From Pedobacter glucosidilyticus DSM 23534 (GTDB lineage Bacteria > Bacteroidota > Bacteroidia > Sphingobacteriales > Sphingobacteriaceae), in NCBI RefSeq assembly GCF_000425145.1, contig NZ_AULF01000003.1:124001-188000 (forward strand): DNA of 64,000 bases, written 5' to 3'. Shown here piece by piece: positions 55,382 through 64,000 of this stretch. A program made the translations under genes and the position numbers. The notes under the pieces are model-generated. The model made no database searches, was not told where the DNA came from, and saw nothing but the letters and a program-made list of their open reading frames with translations. How positions within the stretch are numbered: the first letter of the stretch is position 1; each line of letters starts with the position of its first letter.

Positions 55382-57460
55382 TTGAAACATCTACTTTTTT
55401 TGCTACTTTTTAGTAGCTCCTTCTTATTTGCTCAGGATACTTCTAGGCTAGATGTCGGGCGATTAACTCTAAATCAGGATTTAATTATCTCCAAAACTAT
55501 CGAAAGTAAAGATTTTAGAAATTTACCTATTGATAATATTGATGATATCATTAAAACATTTTTCTTAGGCAATATAACTACACAACCCTACTTTAAACCA
55601 TTATATCTTGTAGAAGGTTCTATCATGAATAATATATCGGTTTATAGTTTGTTTGATATAGAAAGCATTAGCTTAATTGAAAATCTAGGTGCTAGAGTTC
55701 TTTTTGGGAATACACAAAGTAGGCCAATCTTTCTCATTAAAATTAAAAAGGAAAAAAGACAAGGGTGGTCAGGTAACTTTTCTACTCAACTATCTTTTAA
55801 AGATTATGAAAACAGAAAACCGCAGAGTTTATTTGCTTTTAATAATCCTTTTACTTCAACTCAATCTTTGTATTCTAATTTTTCTAAAGATAGTACTCGT
55901 TTAGAATTTAACCAGCAGTACTATTCTTCTTTAAATTATTCGTCAGATAAAATTACATTCAAAATATCTGGTGCTTTTAGTAAACAAAAGAACCCAGAAT
56001 TTACTAGTTTATCTAATAGTAACCTTGTTAACAACAGAAGACGCTTTACTTCTAGTTTGCCTTCGATAAGCTCACCCCTGGCAAATGTTTTATTTTCATA
56101 TTCATTAAATAAGAATTTTGATATTAGCCTCAATAGCGCTTATTTTCAACAAGAACAAGATACCCAAGGTAATCTTTCCAACTTTGATTACTCTCAAACC
56201 AGTATATCAAAAAACACAGGTAAACAATATTTATTTCAAAATGGTGTTGATATCAGGTACAAAAGCAAAATAGGTTTCCAAAACTTACTTTCTTTAGGTT
56301 ATAATAAATCAGCATTTGATATAAACATTGAGCGATTTTCTCAAATGACAAACTATAATTCAAATAATTTATATTTAGAAGATGCCAAACTTGAATCATT
56401 AAGATTAAGAAATCATTTATCATACACTAAAAAAACGAATTTATTTAGCATTTTAACAGCTATAGATTTAGAGCTTGCAAAAAACTCTTATGATCAAAAC
56501 ACGAGCACTACTAATTATTTCAATAATAATTTATCATCTAGAGGTTCAGATTCAGCCACAGCAAATTTCAAATCATCCTACTTAACACCATATCTTGAAA
56601 TTAACTATAAAAACCTTTTAGCTTTTAGAAATGCATGGCTGTTTGATTTTAACAAAAATAATCCATCCTATAAAAAAAATTCACCTACACCATTTATTGG
56701 TCTAGACTTTTATCCTATCAAACAGAAAGATTTGCAAATCTTATTAAACTCATCTTATTTCAGAAATATTACTTTAAACAATAATCCTCAGTTGACAGGA
56801 GTATCTAGAGGTTTAATTACAAGCCCTATAAATTTGAATTATAACTTTTTAGTTCCATTCGAAAAAAGTGAAAGTAATTTAGATTATTACCAAGCAGCAG
56901 CAAAAATTAGTTACAAAAAAAACTCTTTAACCTATAATTGGTCGAAATTTGAATATCCTACTATAGATAATATTTTATTACCAGGATTTTCTGAAATCGT
57001 CTATATTCCAAATGTTTTAATCAACTCTAGTGTATTGCAATCCATTAACCTAGAGTCTGTAATTTTTGAAAATTCTAATTTTAAATGGAATACTACTTTA
57101 AATTTTAATTGGTATAATAGTAAGAGTGACGCAGATTATATCCCTCAACCTAATATGGTTGATGATTATAAAACTGGAAGCTTCAACAATCGTTTAAACT
57201 ATAAAAATTTCAATTTGGGAATTAATATGCTCTACGGTTTTGATTTTAATTATAAAACAGTTTCTCTATCAAGCCCAACAAGACAAATTGATGTTGAGGA
57301 AAAAATCATAAGGTTAGAAAATCTTTATTTAGCTTACAACTTTAAAAAAGGCAGTCATCAATTAGACACCTATTTATTTTCTAGAAATCCTTTTGCGCTT
57401 CACCCTACCCATCAAACTATTATTAAACAGTATGGAGTGGGTTTAACTTACAAGTATTAA
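55382..57460 (+). CDS. TonB-receptor-like outer-membrane protein with degenerate plug (TTG start)
   Basis: 692-residue exported protein. It starts at a TTG that gives a perfect signal (MKHLLFLLLFSSSFLFAQ). About 55-125 mimic a TonB plug: PLYLVEGSIMNNISVYSLFD and IESISLIENLGARVLFG follow the SusC pattern VVDGV...IESIEVLKD...ALYG, but the regulatory-like domain is missing and the plug is short. The rest is strand after strand rich in Tyr, Asn and Phe, ending YGVGLTYKY, a barrel C-terminus. Function unknown. It ends 3 bases before mazG. Confidence 0.75.
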   Translation: MKHLLFLLLFSSSFLFAQDTSRLDVGRLTLNQDLIISKTIESKDFRNLPIDNIDDIIKTFFLGNITTQPYFKPLYLVEGSIMNNISVYSLFDIESISLIENLGARVLFGNTQSRPIFLIKIKKEKRQGWSGNFSTQLSFKDYENRKPQSLFAFNNPFTSTQSLYSNFSKDSTRLEFNQQYYSSLNYSSDKITFKISGAFSKQKNPEFTSLSNSNLVNNRRRFTSSLPSISSPLANVLFSYSLNKNFDISLNSAYFQQEQDTQGNLSNFDYSQTSISKNTGKQYLFQNGVDIRYKSKIGFQNLLSLGYNKSAFDINIERFSQMTNYNSNNLYLEDAKLESLRLRNHLSYTKKTNLFSILTAIDLELAKNSYDQNTSTTNYFNNNLSSRGSDSATANFKSSYLTPYLEINYKNLLAFRNAWLFDFNKNNPSYKKNSPTPFIGLDFYPIKQKDLQILLNSSYFRNITLNNNPQLTGVSRGLITSPINLNYNFLVPFEKSESNLDYYQAAAKISYKKNSLTYNWSKFEYPTIDNILLPGFSEIVYIPNVLINSSVLQSINLESVIFENSNFKWNTTLNFNWYNSKSDADYIPQPNMVDDYKTGSFNNRLNYKNFNLGINMLYGFDFNYKTVSLSSPTRQIDVEEKIIRLENLYLAYNFKKGSHQLDTYLFSRNPFALHPTHQTIIKQYGVGLTYKY

Positions 57461-57463
57461 ACC

Positions 57464-58261
57464 ATGAACGTATTTGATACCCAGCACAGTCCTGCAACTT
57501 CTTTTGAAAGGTTATTAGCTATCATGGATGATTTAAGATCTCAATGCCCTTGGGATAAAAAGCAAACCATGGAGACCTTAAGGCATTTAACCATTGAAGA
57601 AACCTACGAACTTTCTGACGCTATTTTAGAAGGAGACATGCAAGAAATTAGAAAGGAACTGGGCGATTTGATGTTGCATTTGGTTTTCTATGCCAAGATA
57701 GGCTCAGAAACTAATGATTTTAATATCGTTGATGTGTTAAATGGTATTTGTGAAAAATTAATTAACAGACATCCGCATATTTACAGCGATACCAAAGCAG
57801 AAACAGAAGAAGAAGTAAAGCAAAACTGGGAGAAAATTAAACTAAAAGAAGGAAATAAATCTGTTCTAGGTGGTGTTCCTGCATCTTTACCTGCTTTAAT
57901 AAAAGCGTCTAGAATTCAAGAAAAAGCCCGCGGAGTAGGTTTTGACTGGGATGATAAAACCCAAGTTTGGGAAAAAGTTGAAGAAGAACTTCAGGAATTT
58001 AAAAACGAATTTAATATTGCAGATAAACATGCAATAGATAAAGAAAAAGCAGAAAATGAGTTTGGTGATTTGATGTTTTCACTCATCAATTATGCCCGCT
58101 TTTTAGACATTAACCCGGAAGACGCCTTAGAGAAAACAAATAAAAAATTTATTAAAAGATTCCAATATTTAGAAAGTAAAGCTTTAGAAACGGGCAAATC
58201 TTTAAAAGATATGTCGTTAGCAGAAATGGATGTATTTTGGAATGAAGCAAAAAAACTTTGA
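57464..58261 (+). CDS. mazG: Nucleoside triphosphate pyrophosphohydrolase MazG
   Basis: 265-residue house-cleaning enzyme hydrolysing NTPs to NMPs and PPi. Two MazG helical domains: the first with CPWDKKQTMETLRHLTIEET (about 28-47) and EIRKELGDLMLHLVFYAKIG, the second with EEELQEFKNEF and ENEFGDLMFSLINYAR. Metal-binding EExxE and ExxD sets are present. Very close to the receptor-like gene, so likely cotranscribed. Confidence 0.94.
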   Translation: MNVFDTQHSPATSFERLLAIMDDLRSQCPWDKKQTMETLRHLTIEETYELSDAILEGDMQEIRKELGDLMLHLVFYAKIGSETNDFNIVDVLNGICEKLINRHPHIYSDTKAETEEEVKQNWEKIKLKEGNKSVLGGVPASLPALIKASRIQEKARGVGFDWDDKTQVWEKVEEELQEFKNEFNIADKHAIDKEKAENEFGDLMFSLINYARFLDINPEDALEKTNKKFIKRFQYLESKALETGKSLKDMSLAEMDVFWNEAKKL

Positions 58262-58317
58262 TAACGGTGTATCAGTAAGAAGAAAGCATACGTAAGTAGT
58301 GGTATAAAACCGCTTTT

Positions 58318-58728
58318 ATGTATTTGAATAATCTGCAATCAACTGTTTTCAGTCTTATTCTTGTTTTATTTATAGGATTTGCTGCCTGTGAAAAAACCAG
58401 CCGGGTAGAGCTCCTCGAAAAAGATTATAAAGGTGTTTTTTACATTCAAAATAGCTCTTATCGTTATGAGCCTAGTCCTTTTGTACTTCAACTGAAAAAC
58501 GGTAAATATAGTTTTATACCTGGTTTAAACTCGCCCATGAGAGGCGGTAGCGGCTCTTTTAGTGTAGAAGGTAATGAAGCTATTTTTAGAGATGAAAACT
58601 TTTGGACGGCAGATTTTGATTGGAGTTTCATTTTCAATGGTACATTTGAAATCACCAATCAAGATAAATATTTAATACTCACTAGATTAAACGGAAATTC
58701 CAGCTACATTTATAAACTGGAAAAATAA
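58318..58728 (+). CDS. Small lipoprotein, unknown function
   Basis: 136-residue lipoprotein, signal to the Cys in GFAACEKTS (about residue 24). The mature region is beta-rich with a lipocalin-like run (YSFIPGLNSPMRGGSGSF, FDWSFIFNGTFEIT, YLILTRLNGNSSYIYKL). No family named. The stop lies 2 bases before the sigma factor start, so it may belong to the same unit and could be a surface sensor, but this is a guess. Confidence 0.7.
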   Translation: MYLNNLQSTVFSLILVLFIGFAACEKTSRVELLEKDYKGVFYIQNSSYRYEPSPFVLQLKNGKYSFIPGLNSPMRGGSGSFSVEGNEAIFRDENFWTADFDWSFIFNGTFEITNQDKYLILTRLNGNSSYIYKLEK

Positions 58729-58730
58729 AA

Positions 58731-59300
58731 ATGAAGCATCCTTATAGCAGTTTAAGCGACCAAGAGCTTATCATAAAATGTAGAAAAGACGATGTAAAAG
58801 CACAAGAAATGCTTTATAAGCGCTTTTATGCCTATGCTATGGGGATTTCTTTGCGTTACTGTATTAACCGTGATGATGCCTTAGAAACTGTTAATGATGC
58901 TTTTATTAAATTGTTTAAAACCATTAAAACTTTTGAAAATGAAAGATTGATAAAACCTTGGTTTAGACAAATTGTGGTAAACTCGGCCATAGATAGCAGA
59001 AGAAAAAATCTTAAACATTCTACGGTTTTAGATATAGAATATGCCGAAGAGAAACCAGCCAATAACCAAATTATTTCTAAAATAAATGCACAGGATATTT
59101 TAAAATTATTGGATGAATTACCAGAAATACACAGGTTAATTTTTAACCTTTATGAGATTGATGGCTATTCGCATGAAGAGATTTCAGACATTTTAGACAT
59201 CCCTTCCAGTAGCTCAAGGGTGTATTTATCTAGAGCGAAAGATAAATTAAGAAAACTAGTAAATAACCACTTTTATCTGAATTATGAACGAGCAATTTGA
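58731..59300 (+). CDS. ECF sigma-70 factor
   Basis: 189-residue sigma factor: region 2 (about 21-85, LYKRFYAYAMGISLRYC, DDALETVNDAFIKLFKTI), region 4 (about 125-180, IHRLIFNLYEIDGYSHEEIS and SSSRVYLSRAKDKLRKL). Overlaps by 17 bases with the following TM/barrel gene, implying strict coexpression with a partner that probably controls it. Its regulon is not visible here. Confidence 0.94.
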   Translation: MKHPYSSLSDQELIIKCRKDDVKAQEMLYKRFYAYAMGISLRYCINRDDALETVNDAFIKLFKTIKTFENERLIKPWFRQIVVNSAIDSRRKNLKHSTVLDIEYAEEKPANNQIISKINAQDILKLLDELPEIHRLIFNLYEIDGYSHEEISDILDIPSSSSRVYLSRAKDKLRKLVNNHFYLNYERAI

Positions 59301-60627
59301 TAAGGAGCTGAGAGATCATATAAAAGATACATTTGATGTTTACCATGATCAAATGGCTGATGACGGCTGGAAAAAATATCAACAAAAAGTAAAGCGTAAA
59401 AAATTAAGAGCCTTTTTATTATGGAGTGTACCTAGCGGTATGGCTGCTGCACTGGCGATACTATGGTTGTTGAATATCACGGTTCAAATAGAAAACCAAG
59501 AAACGTTAAAACCTCTTCAAATAGGTAAAAATATCATACAAAAACCCTCTAAAACTATTCATCTTAAAGATAAAGCAGTTTCAAAAGAAATTGAAATAGC
59601 GATGGATAACCAAATTGAAGTATCAGAAAATGAAATAAAGAAAAGAGAAACTTTTGTTAAAACTCCGAAAGCTCATGCAGAAGCCTCTATGGCTTTGGCA
59701 AGCAATTTTGTGGTAGATGACTATTTTTTCTTAAACGATACATCAGCTTCTCCGGTAGAAATTAGTGCTAAAAATATCAGTCTCATGACACAGCTTACAC
59801 AGCATAGCATTACTCCGGTAGATTTTGCTCCATCAACAAGCGAAGTTATTACGGCTGATAGAAAGCATCGCACATCTAATGGCCAAACATCTTCTATACT
59901 GGCTTTAGCTGCTACACCACAAAATGCTTATACAGGAGATGTGAAAAATGCTATTGCTAAACCATTTAAAACCTTAAAAAAAATGAGACTAGGTTTAGAT
60001 GCTTCTACCTTTATGAATTTTACACAAGAGGGTGTTAACGAAGATTTAAACTTGGCTGTAGGAATTATTTCTGAGTACAGGTTATCTAATAAGTTTAGCA
60101 TAAGCTCTGGTTTTAACCTTAACAAACAAACAGCAGCTTTTATCAGTAATAATCCTCAGCAAAATAATACGGCTACAGAAAAAGCTTTTACCAACGCTGT
60201 GGCTGCAGTAGTTACACAAAATTTTTCTAATGCCAGGTTGGTGGGTATAGATATTCCTTTACAGGTTAAATACACTTCTAGCTCGAAAAAAATAAACTGG
60301 TTTATCAGTAGCGGTTTTAGCTCTTATACCTTGTTAAACGAGCGTTATTTAAATAATATTTCGGTTGTAAATTATAGTTTTACAGGCGTAGAAACCAATA
60401 ACATTGTTTTAGAAGAAGAAAACAATAACAACTTATTTTCAAACTTACAGCTTGCCCGTACTTTAAATTTCTCTGTAGGCATTAATATTCCGGTAAAAAA
60501 TGTTACTTCTTTAGCGATAGAACCTTTTATCAAATATCCTTTAAGAACAGTAGGTAATGAAAGGTTAGAAATTGGCTCGAGTGGTGTGAGTTTCAGATTA
60601 AACTTAAACAAATCATTATTTAAATGA
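59284..60627 (+). CDS. Putative anti-sigma-like/outer-membrane-barrel protein, sigma-coupled
   Basis: 447 residues. A cytoplasmic-looking N-terminal (1-45, EQFDKELRDHIKDTFDVYHD) with acidic and basic helices, one transmembrane segment (AFLLWSVPSGMAAALAILWL, about 42-61), a polar linker, and a C-terminal region (about 240-447) with strand pattern of a small outer-membrane barrel (KMRLGLDASTFMNFTQEGV, NARLVGIDIPLQVKYTSSS, SLAIEPFIKYPLRTVG). Overlap with the ECF gene suggests that the N-terminus binds the sigma factor. Its 3' end overlaps the convergent permease gene by 12 bases. Confidence 0.75.
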   Translation: MNEQFDKELRDHIKDTFDVYHDQMADDGWKKYQQKVKRKKLRAFLLWSVPSGMAAALAILWLLNITVQIENQETLKPLQIGKNIIQKPSKTIHLKDKAVSKEIEIAMDNQIEVSENEIKKRETFVKTPKAHAEASMALASNFVVDDYFFLNDTSASPVEISAKNISLMTQLTQHSITPVDFAPSTSEVITADRKHRTSNGQTSSILALAATPQNAYTGDVKNAIAKPFKTLKKMRLGLDASTFMNFTQEGVNEDLNLAVGIISEYRLSNKFSISSGFNLNKQTAAFISNNPQQNNTATEKAFTNAVAAVVTQNFSNARLVGIDIPLQVKYTSSSKKINWFISSGFSSYTLLNERYLNNISVVNYSFTGVETNNIVLEEENNNNLFSNLQLARTLNFSVGINIPVKNVTSLAIEPFIKYPLRTVGNERLEIGSSGVSFRLNLNKSLFK

Positions 60628-61833
60628 TAAAGCTTTAACCGGAGAGATTTTACTAACCAACATAGATGGAATAATTAAAACGGCTAAGCAAATTACCAAT
60701 GTTCCTATATTGATGAGTACAATATCTAACCATTCAAATTGGATAGGAATAAAGCTCATGTAATAAGAAGCTTCGTCAAGCTTAAAAAAGTGGGTTTGTT
60801 GTTGTATATAGCCTAAACCTAGTCCAAAAATATTCCCCATTAGCATACCAAAACCAACCAGGTAAAACGCATTATAAAGAAAAATCTTTCTGATACCCCA
60901 ATTAGATTCGCCCAAAGCTTTCAATAAGCCAATCATGTGTGTACGTTCTAGGATAATGATGAGTAAAGCAGAAATCATATTGATGATAGCCACCATCAAC
61001 ATCAAAACTAAAACCACTTGTGCATTAATATCCAATAAAGAAAGCCACTCAAAAATACTGGGAAAATTGGTGGTTACAGAAACTGCTTTAAGCTGGGTAG
61101 GCAATTCATCTCCAACATCATAACTGCTTGCATCAAGCTGATTAAAATCTTTAATTCTTAGCTCATACCCTCCAACTTGGTTATCATCCCACTTATTTAA
61201 CCTTCTTACCAAATCCATATCTCCAATAACAAAAATCTTATCTACTTCTTCTACTCCTGTACGGTAAATACCAACAATTTCAAACTTACGTTTACGTAAA
61301 GATTCCTGAATAAAGTACATCAAAAAGTTATCGCCAACCTTTAAATTTAATTTCTTAGCAACCAATTCAGAAATTAAAATCTGTTGTTGATGGTTGGGTT
61401 TTGTAAAATCCAGAACTTTCCCTTGTATCAAAACTTTTTGAAAATTACCCCAATGGTAAGTGCTATCAACCCCCTTAAAAACAACACCTTCTACCTCGTC
61501 ATGGGTTTTTATAATACCAGGCTTTGTTGCAAAAGCATCTACCACAGCTAGCTGCGGAAGCTGTTTGATTTGGTTTAATTGCTGTTGCTCCAGAATAAAA
61601 GGAGAGTTCTCATAAGAAGAATTTAAATCGTATTTAAGTATTTGAATATCGCCATTAAAACCTCTTATTTTTTCTCTTATTTCGGTTTTAAAACCTTTCA
61701 TAATCGCAATAGCCAATAACATTACGCACAAACCAAGCGTTATGCCTAGGATGGCAATACGTACAATCAATTTAGAAAATGTACGCTCTGCTTTAAAGGA
61801 AAGCCTTTTGGCTATAAAAAATGCAAGATTCAA
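60616..61833 (-). CDS. ABC transporter permease of the LolE/FtsX type
   Basis: 405-residue permease of the lipoprotein-release type, four transmembrane helices: an N-terminal one (IVRIAILGITLGLCVMLLAI), a large periplasmic domain (about 45-260, AFATKPGIIKTHDEVEGVVF, VDKIFVIGDMDLVRRLNKW) and three at the C-terminus, FtsX-like. The TTG start at 61833 gives MNLAFFIAKRLSF, the usual opening; an ATG at 61875 adds 14 residues and leaves only 32 bases to the divergent gene. No ATPase gene is adjacent. Confidence 0.85.
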   Translation of the reverse strand: MNLAFFIAKRLSFKAERTFSKLIVRIAILGITLGLCVMLLAIAIMKGFKTEIREKIRGFNGDIQILKYDLNSSYENSPFILEQQQLNQIKQLPQLAVVDAFATKPGIIKTHDEVEGVVFKGVDSTYHWGNFQKVLIQGKVLDFTKPNHQQQILISELVAKKLNLKVGDNFLMYFIQESLRKRKFEIVGIYRTGVEEVDKIFVIGDMDLVRRLNKWDDNQVGGYELRIKDFNQLDASSYDVGDELPTQLKAVSVTTNFPSIFEWLSLLDINAQVVLVLMLMVAIINMISALLIIILERTHMIGLLKALGESNWGIRKIFLYNAFYLVGFGMLMGNIFGLGLGYIQQQTHFFKLDEASYYMSFIPIQFEWLDIVLINIGTLVICLAVLIIPSMLVSKISPVKALSFK

Positions 61834-61861
61834 AAATTCTTTTTGTTTATTTGTAAGCCAC

Positions 61862-61895
61862 AAATATGCGACCATTTACGCAAAAAAACACGTTT
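61862..61895 (+). promoter_or_regulatory. Candidate PUL-type operator upstream of NamZ
   Basis: ATATGCG (61,864-61,870) and TTACGCAAAAAAACAC (61,876-61,891) resemble the ATATGCG plus TAACGCAAAA arrangement at 5,830-5,870. They lie 17-45 bases ahead of the NamZ start. Short and A-rich, so the match could be accidental. Confidence 0.35.
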
Positions 61896-61907
61896 AATTA
61901 ATATTCT

Positions 61908-63116
61908 ATGTATAAAATCAGCCTTATTGTAACCTTCATATTGTCCTCTTACGGTTGTATGGCAGGTAATCATCAAACCTCTAATACTCATCAAGATGTA
62001 CAAACAGAGAAAACTATACTTACAGGAGCACAACAAACAGAGGCTTATTTACCCTATTTAAAAGGTAAAAAAGTAGGTTTAGTAATCAATCAAACTGCAG
62101 AAATTAATAAAGTATCATTAGTAGATACTTTAAAAAGTTTAGGTGTTGATATTAAAGCTATTTTTGGTCCCGAACACGGTTTTAGAGGCGATGCTGATGC
62201 TGGCGAGAAAGTTGGAAACTACACGGATAAAAAAACCGGTTTGCCAGTAATCTCTTTGTATGGTAAGAAACACGCTCCATCAAAAGAAGATTTAGCCAAT
62301 ATAGATGTTTTAGTTTATGATATACAGGATGTTGGCGTAAGGTTTTATACTTATACCATAACTTTAGCTTATGTGATGCAGGCTTGCGCCGATAATAAAA
62401 TACCTCTACTAATATTAGATAGGCCTAACCCTAATGGGCAGTTGATAGATGGACCTATTTTAGAGCCAGAATTTAAATCTGGTGTGGGTATGCATAAAAT
62501 CCCTATTGGCCATGGTTTAACACCAGCAGAATTTGCACAAATGGTAAACGGAGAAAAATGGCTTAGCAATGGGGCAAAGTGCGACTTAAAAATTATTAAA
62601 GTTAAAAATTACAGCCATGATATGGTTTATACCTTACCTGTAAAACCTTCTCCTAACCTACCTAATGCTTTATCTATTTACCTATACCCAAGTTTATGTA
62701 TGTTTGAAGGTACAGCTATAAGCCAAGGTAGAGGAACGCTTTATCCTTTCCAAGTTTTAGGGCATCCGGCATTGAAAGGAAAGTATGAATTTAATTTTAC
62801 TCCAGTAAGTATTGTTGGGATGAGTAAAAACCCTCCTCTAGAAAATCAGGTTTGCTATGGTATTGATTTTAGAAATACAGCTTTAAAGGATATTCAAAAT
62901 CAAACCCAACTTAATTTGGGTATCTTATTGCAACTTTACCAAGATTTTCCTGACAAAGAAAAATTCTTTACCCCATTTTTTAACAAACTGGCAGGTAATG
63001 CTCAATTGATGCAGCAAATTAAAGACGGCAAAACAGAAGCAGAAATAAGAGCTAGCTGGGCAAACGGATTGGAATCATACAAAGCAACAAGAAAAAAATA
63101 TTTATTATACAACTAA
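61908..63116 (+). CDS. NamZ-like exo-beta-N-acetylmuramidase (DUF1343, GH171), lipoprotein
   Basis: 402-residue lipoprotein (signal to Cys17, SSYGC). The DUF1343/YbbC family includes Bacillus NamZ, which releases MurNAc from the non-reducing ends of peptidoglycan strands. Family blocks: KKVGLVINQTAEIN (about 54-67), AIFGPEHGFRGDADAGEKVG (about 84-103) with the conserved EHG, VLVYDIQDVGVRFYTYTITL and LLILDRPNPNG. It complements the MurQ/NagZ/symporter set at 1-6 kb: NamZ frees MurNAc and NagZ frees GlcNAc. The gene is upstream of fmt with a 21-base gap. Confidence 0.92.
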   Translation: MYKISLIVTFILSSYGCMAGNHQTSNTHQDVQTEKTILTGAQQTEAYLPYLKGKKVGLVINQTAEINKVSLVDTLKSLGVDIKAIFGPEHGFRGDADAGEKVGNYTDKKTGLPVISLYGKKHAPSKEDLANIDVLVYDIQDVGVRFYTYTITLAYVMQACADNKIPLLILDRPNPNGQLIDGPILEPEFKSGVGMHKIPIGHGLTPAEFAQMVNGEKWLSNGAKCDLKIIKVKNYSHDMVYTLPVKPSPNLPNALSIYLYPSLCMFEGTAISQGRGTLYPFQVLGHPALKGKYEFNFTPVSIVGMSKNPPLENQVCYGIDFRNTALKDIQNQTQLNLGILLQLYQDFPDKEKFFTPFFNKLAGNAQLMQQIKDGKTEAEIRASWANGLESYKATRKKYLLYN

Positions 63117-63137
63117 AACATAATTGAAAATATAAGT

Positions 63138-64000
63138 ATGAGAATCGTATTTATGGGTACACCAGATTTTGCAGTAGCATCTTTAGATGCCTTGGTAAAA
63201 GCTGGTTTTGATATTGTTGGCGTTATTACAGCACCTGATAAGCCAGCAGGGAGAGGGCAAAAAATACAAGAATCTGCTGTAAAAAGATATGCTAAAGAGC
63301 ATCATTTATATATTTTACAACCCGAGAAATTAAAGGCTCCAGAATTTTTAAAAGAGCTAAAAGCACTAGCTGCTGATTTACAGGTTGTAGTAGCTTTTAG
63401 AATGTTGCCAGAAGCCGTTTGGAATATGCCTAAATTAGGAACTATAAACCTTCATGCATCCTTACTACCGCAATACCGTGGGGCTGCACCTATTAATTGG
63501 GCTATTTTAAACGGAGAAAAAGAATCTGGTGTAACTACTTTTTTTTTAAAACACGAAATAGATACTGGCGATATTTTATTCTCTGAGAAAGTTGCTATTA
63601 CCAATGATATGACTGCTGGACAGTTACACGATGAATTGATGATGGTGGGTGCTAAATTGCTTACAGAAACTGTTACAGCTATTAAAGAAGGTAATTATCA
63701 GGAAAAACCACAAGATGATTTTGATATTGCTGTGCTTAAACATGCCCCCAAAATTTTTAAAGAGGATTGTAAAATTATCTGGAACCAACCAGTACAAAAG
63801 GTTTATAACCATATTAGAGGATTAAGCCCATACCCTGCTGCTTTTACTTATTTACAAGATAAAACTTTCAAAATTTTCTCTGCCCAGATAGAAAATGCTG
63901 TAGTTAATATAAAGCCAGGCGCATACTTAACAGATGGTAAAACATATCTGAAATTTGCTGCCTTAGATGGCTTTATAATTGTAAAGGAAATTCAACTAGA
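63138..64000 (+). CDS. fmt: Methionyl-tRNA formyltransferase, 3' end outside window
   Basis: Transfers a formyl group from 10-formyl-THF to Met-tRNA(fMet). The frame starts at ATG 63138 and stays open to the right edge (287 codons of about 300). Motifs: MRIVFMGTPDFAV (1-13), APDKPAGRGQK (about 32-42) and the catalytic INLHASLLPQYRGAAPINWA (about 112-131) with His and Arg; the C-terminal oligonucleotide-binding-like domain begins around residue 205. Probably cotranscribed with NamZ. Confidence 0.95.
   Translation, partial: MRIVFMGTPDFAVASLDALVKAGFDIVGVITAPDKPAGRGQKIQESAVKRYAKEHHLYILQPEKLKAPEFLKELKALAADLQVVVAFRMLPEAVWNMPKLGTINLHASLLPQYRGAAPINWAILNGEKESGVTTFFLKHEIDTGDILFSEKVAITNDMTAGQLHDELMMVGAKLLTETVTAIKEGNYQEKPQDDFDIAVLKHAPKIFKEDCKIIWNQPVQKVYNHIRGLSPYPAAFTYLQDKTFKIFSAQIENAVVNIKPGAYLTDGKTYLKFAALDGFIIVKEIQL

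Noticed and set aside
1-64000. CRISPR array or complete defence system
   Set aside because: No series of equal repeats with unique spacers; EVE, HsdR_N, GxxExxY and Fic genes occur singly without partner subunits.

Overview
The window is a stretch of a Bacteroidota chromosome, most likely a Sphingobacteriaceae member close to Pedobacter. The evidence is two SusC/SusD pairs, type IX secretion sorting tails, LytS/LytTR signalling, an ECF sigma factor followed by a beta-barrel protein, a DUF6266 protein, TAnnTTTG-type promoter boxes, few Shine-Dalgarno sequences and high A+T content. This placement is inferred from gene content; no 16S rRNA gene is present.

Positions 1-24,460 (all minus strand) form a large glycan utilisation locus whose cytoplasmic end is specific for N-acetylmuramic acid. 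Transcription runs from high to low coordinates: a GHL10 glycosidase and a second cargo protein, both with C-terminal T9SS tails; SusC1/SusD1 with two surface lipoproteins, a GH18 lipoprotein and a second GHL10 glycosidase; SusC2/SusD2 with a small lipoprotein; then a metallophosphoesterase/PQQ-propeller fusion, a GH3 NagZ-type hexosaminidase, MurQ and a sodium:solute symporter cut by the left edge. I read this as a peptidoglycan (muropeptide or MurNAc) PUL: surface cleavage, SusCD import, periplasmic trimming by NagZ, symport, then etherase conversion of MurNAc-6-P to GlcNAc-6-P. An AACGCA/TGCGTT motif recurs before four of these units, and a NamZ (DUF1343) exo-muramidase gene at 61.9 kb carries a similar motif. 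No kinase or dedicated regulator is visible; they may lie left of position 1.

Positions 24,500-31,100 are mostly core genes on the minus strand: AMP nucleosidase, clpX, clpP, trigger factor, tRNA-Leu(UAG) and an outer-membrane barrel protein. An accessory gene of 188 codons is inserted at the end of the AMP nucleosidase gene between two identical 98-bp copies of that gene's 3' end.

Positions 31,100-46,760 are mixed. There is a RhuM relic, a GxxExxY protein, DUF6266 behind an 11-bp tandem repeat, a BtuF-like binding protein, a LytS/LytTR pair, a GT-C glycosyltransferase, a ParE-type toxin broken by a frameshift with its antitoxin, an EVE protein, a YheT hydrolase, an acyltransferase, a VOC/barrel/Fic islet, holA and an orphan HsdR_N nuclease-like protein.

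Positions 46,760-64,000 are mostly housekeeping: valS, an M13 peptidase, a rhodanese, mnmD, a Tat-exported aldo/keto reductase, a degenerate TonB-receptor-like protein, mazG, an ECF sigma factor with a TM/barrel partner, a LolE-like permease, NamZ and fmt (cut by the right edge). Tandem repeats sit at 46.75 and 53.64 kb, and copies of an interspersed repeat at 12.55 and 54.9 kb.
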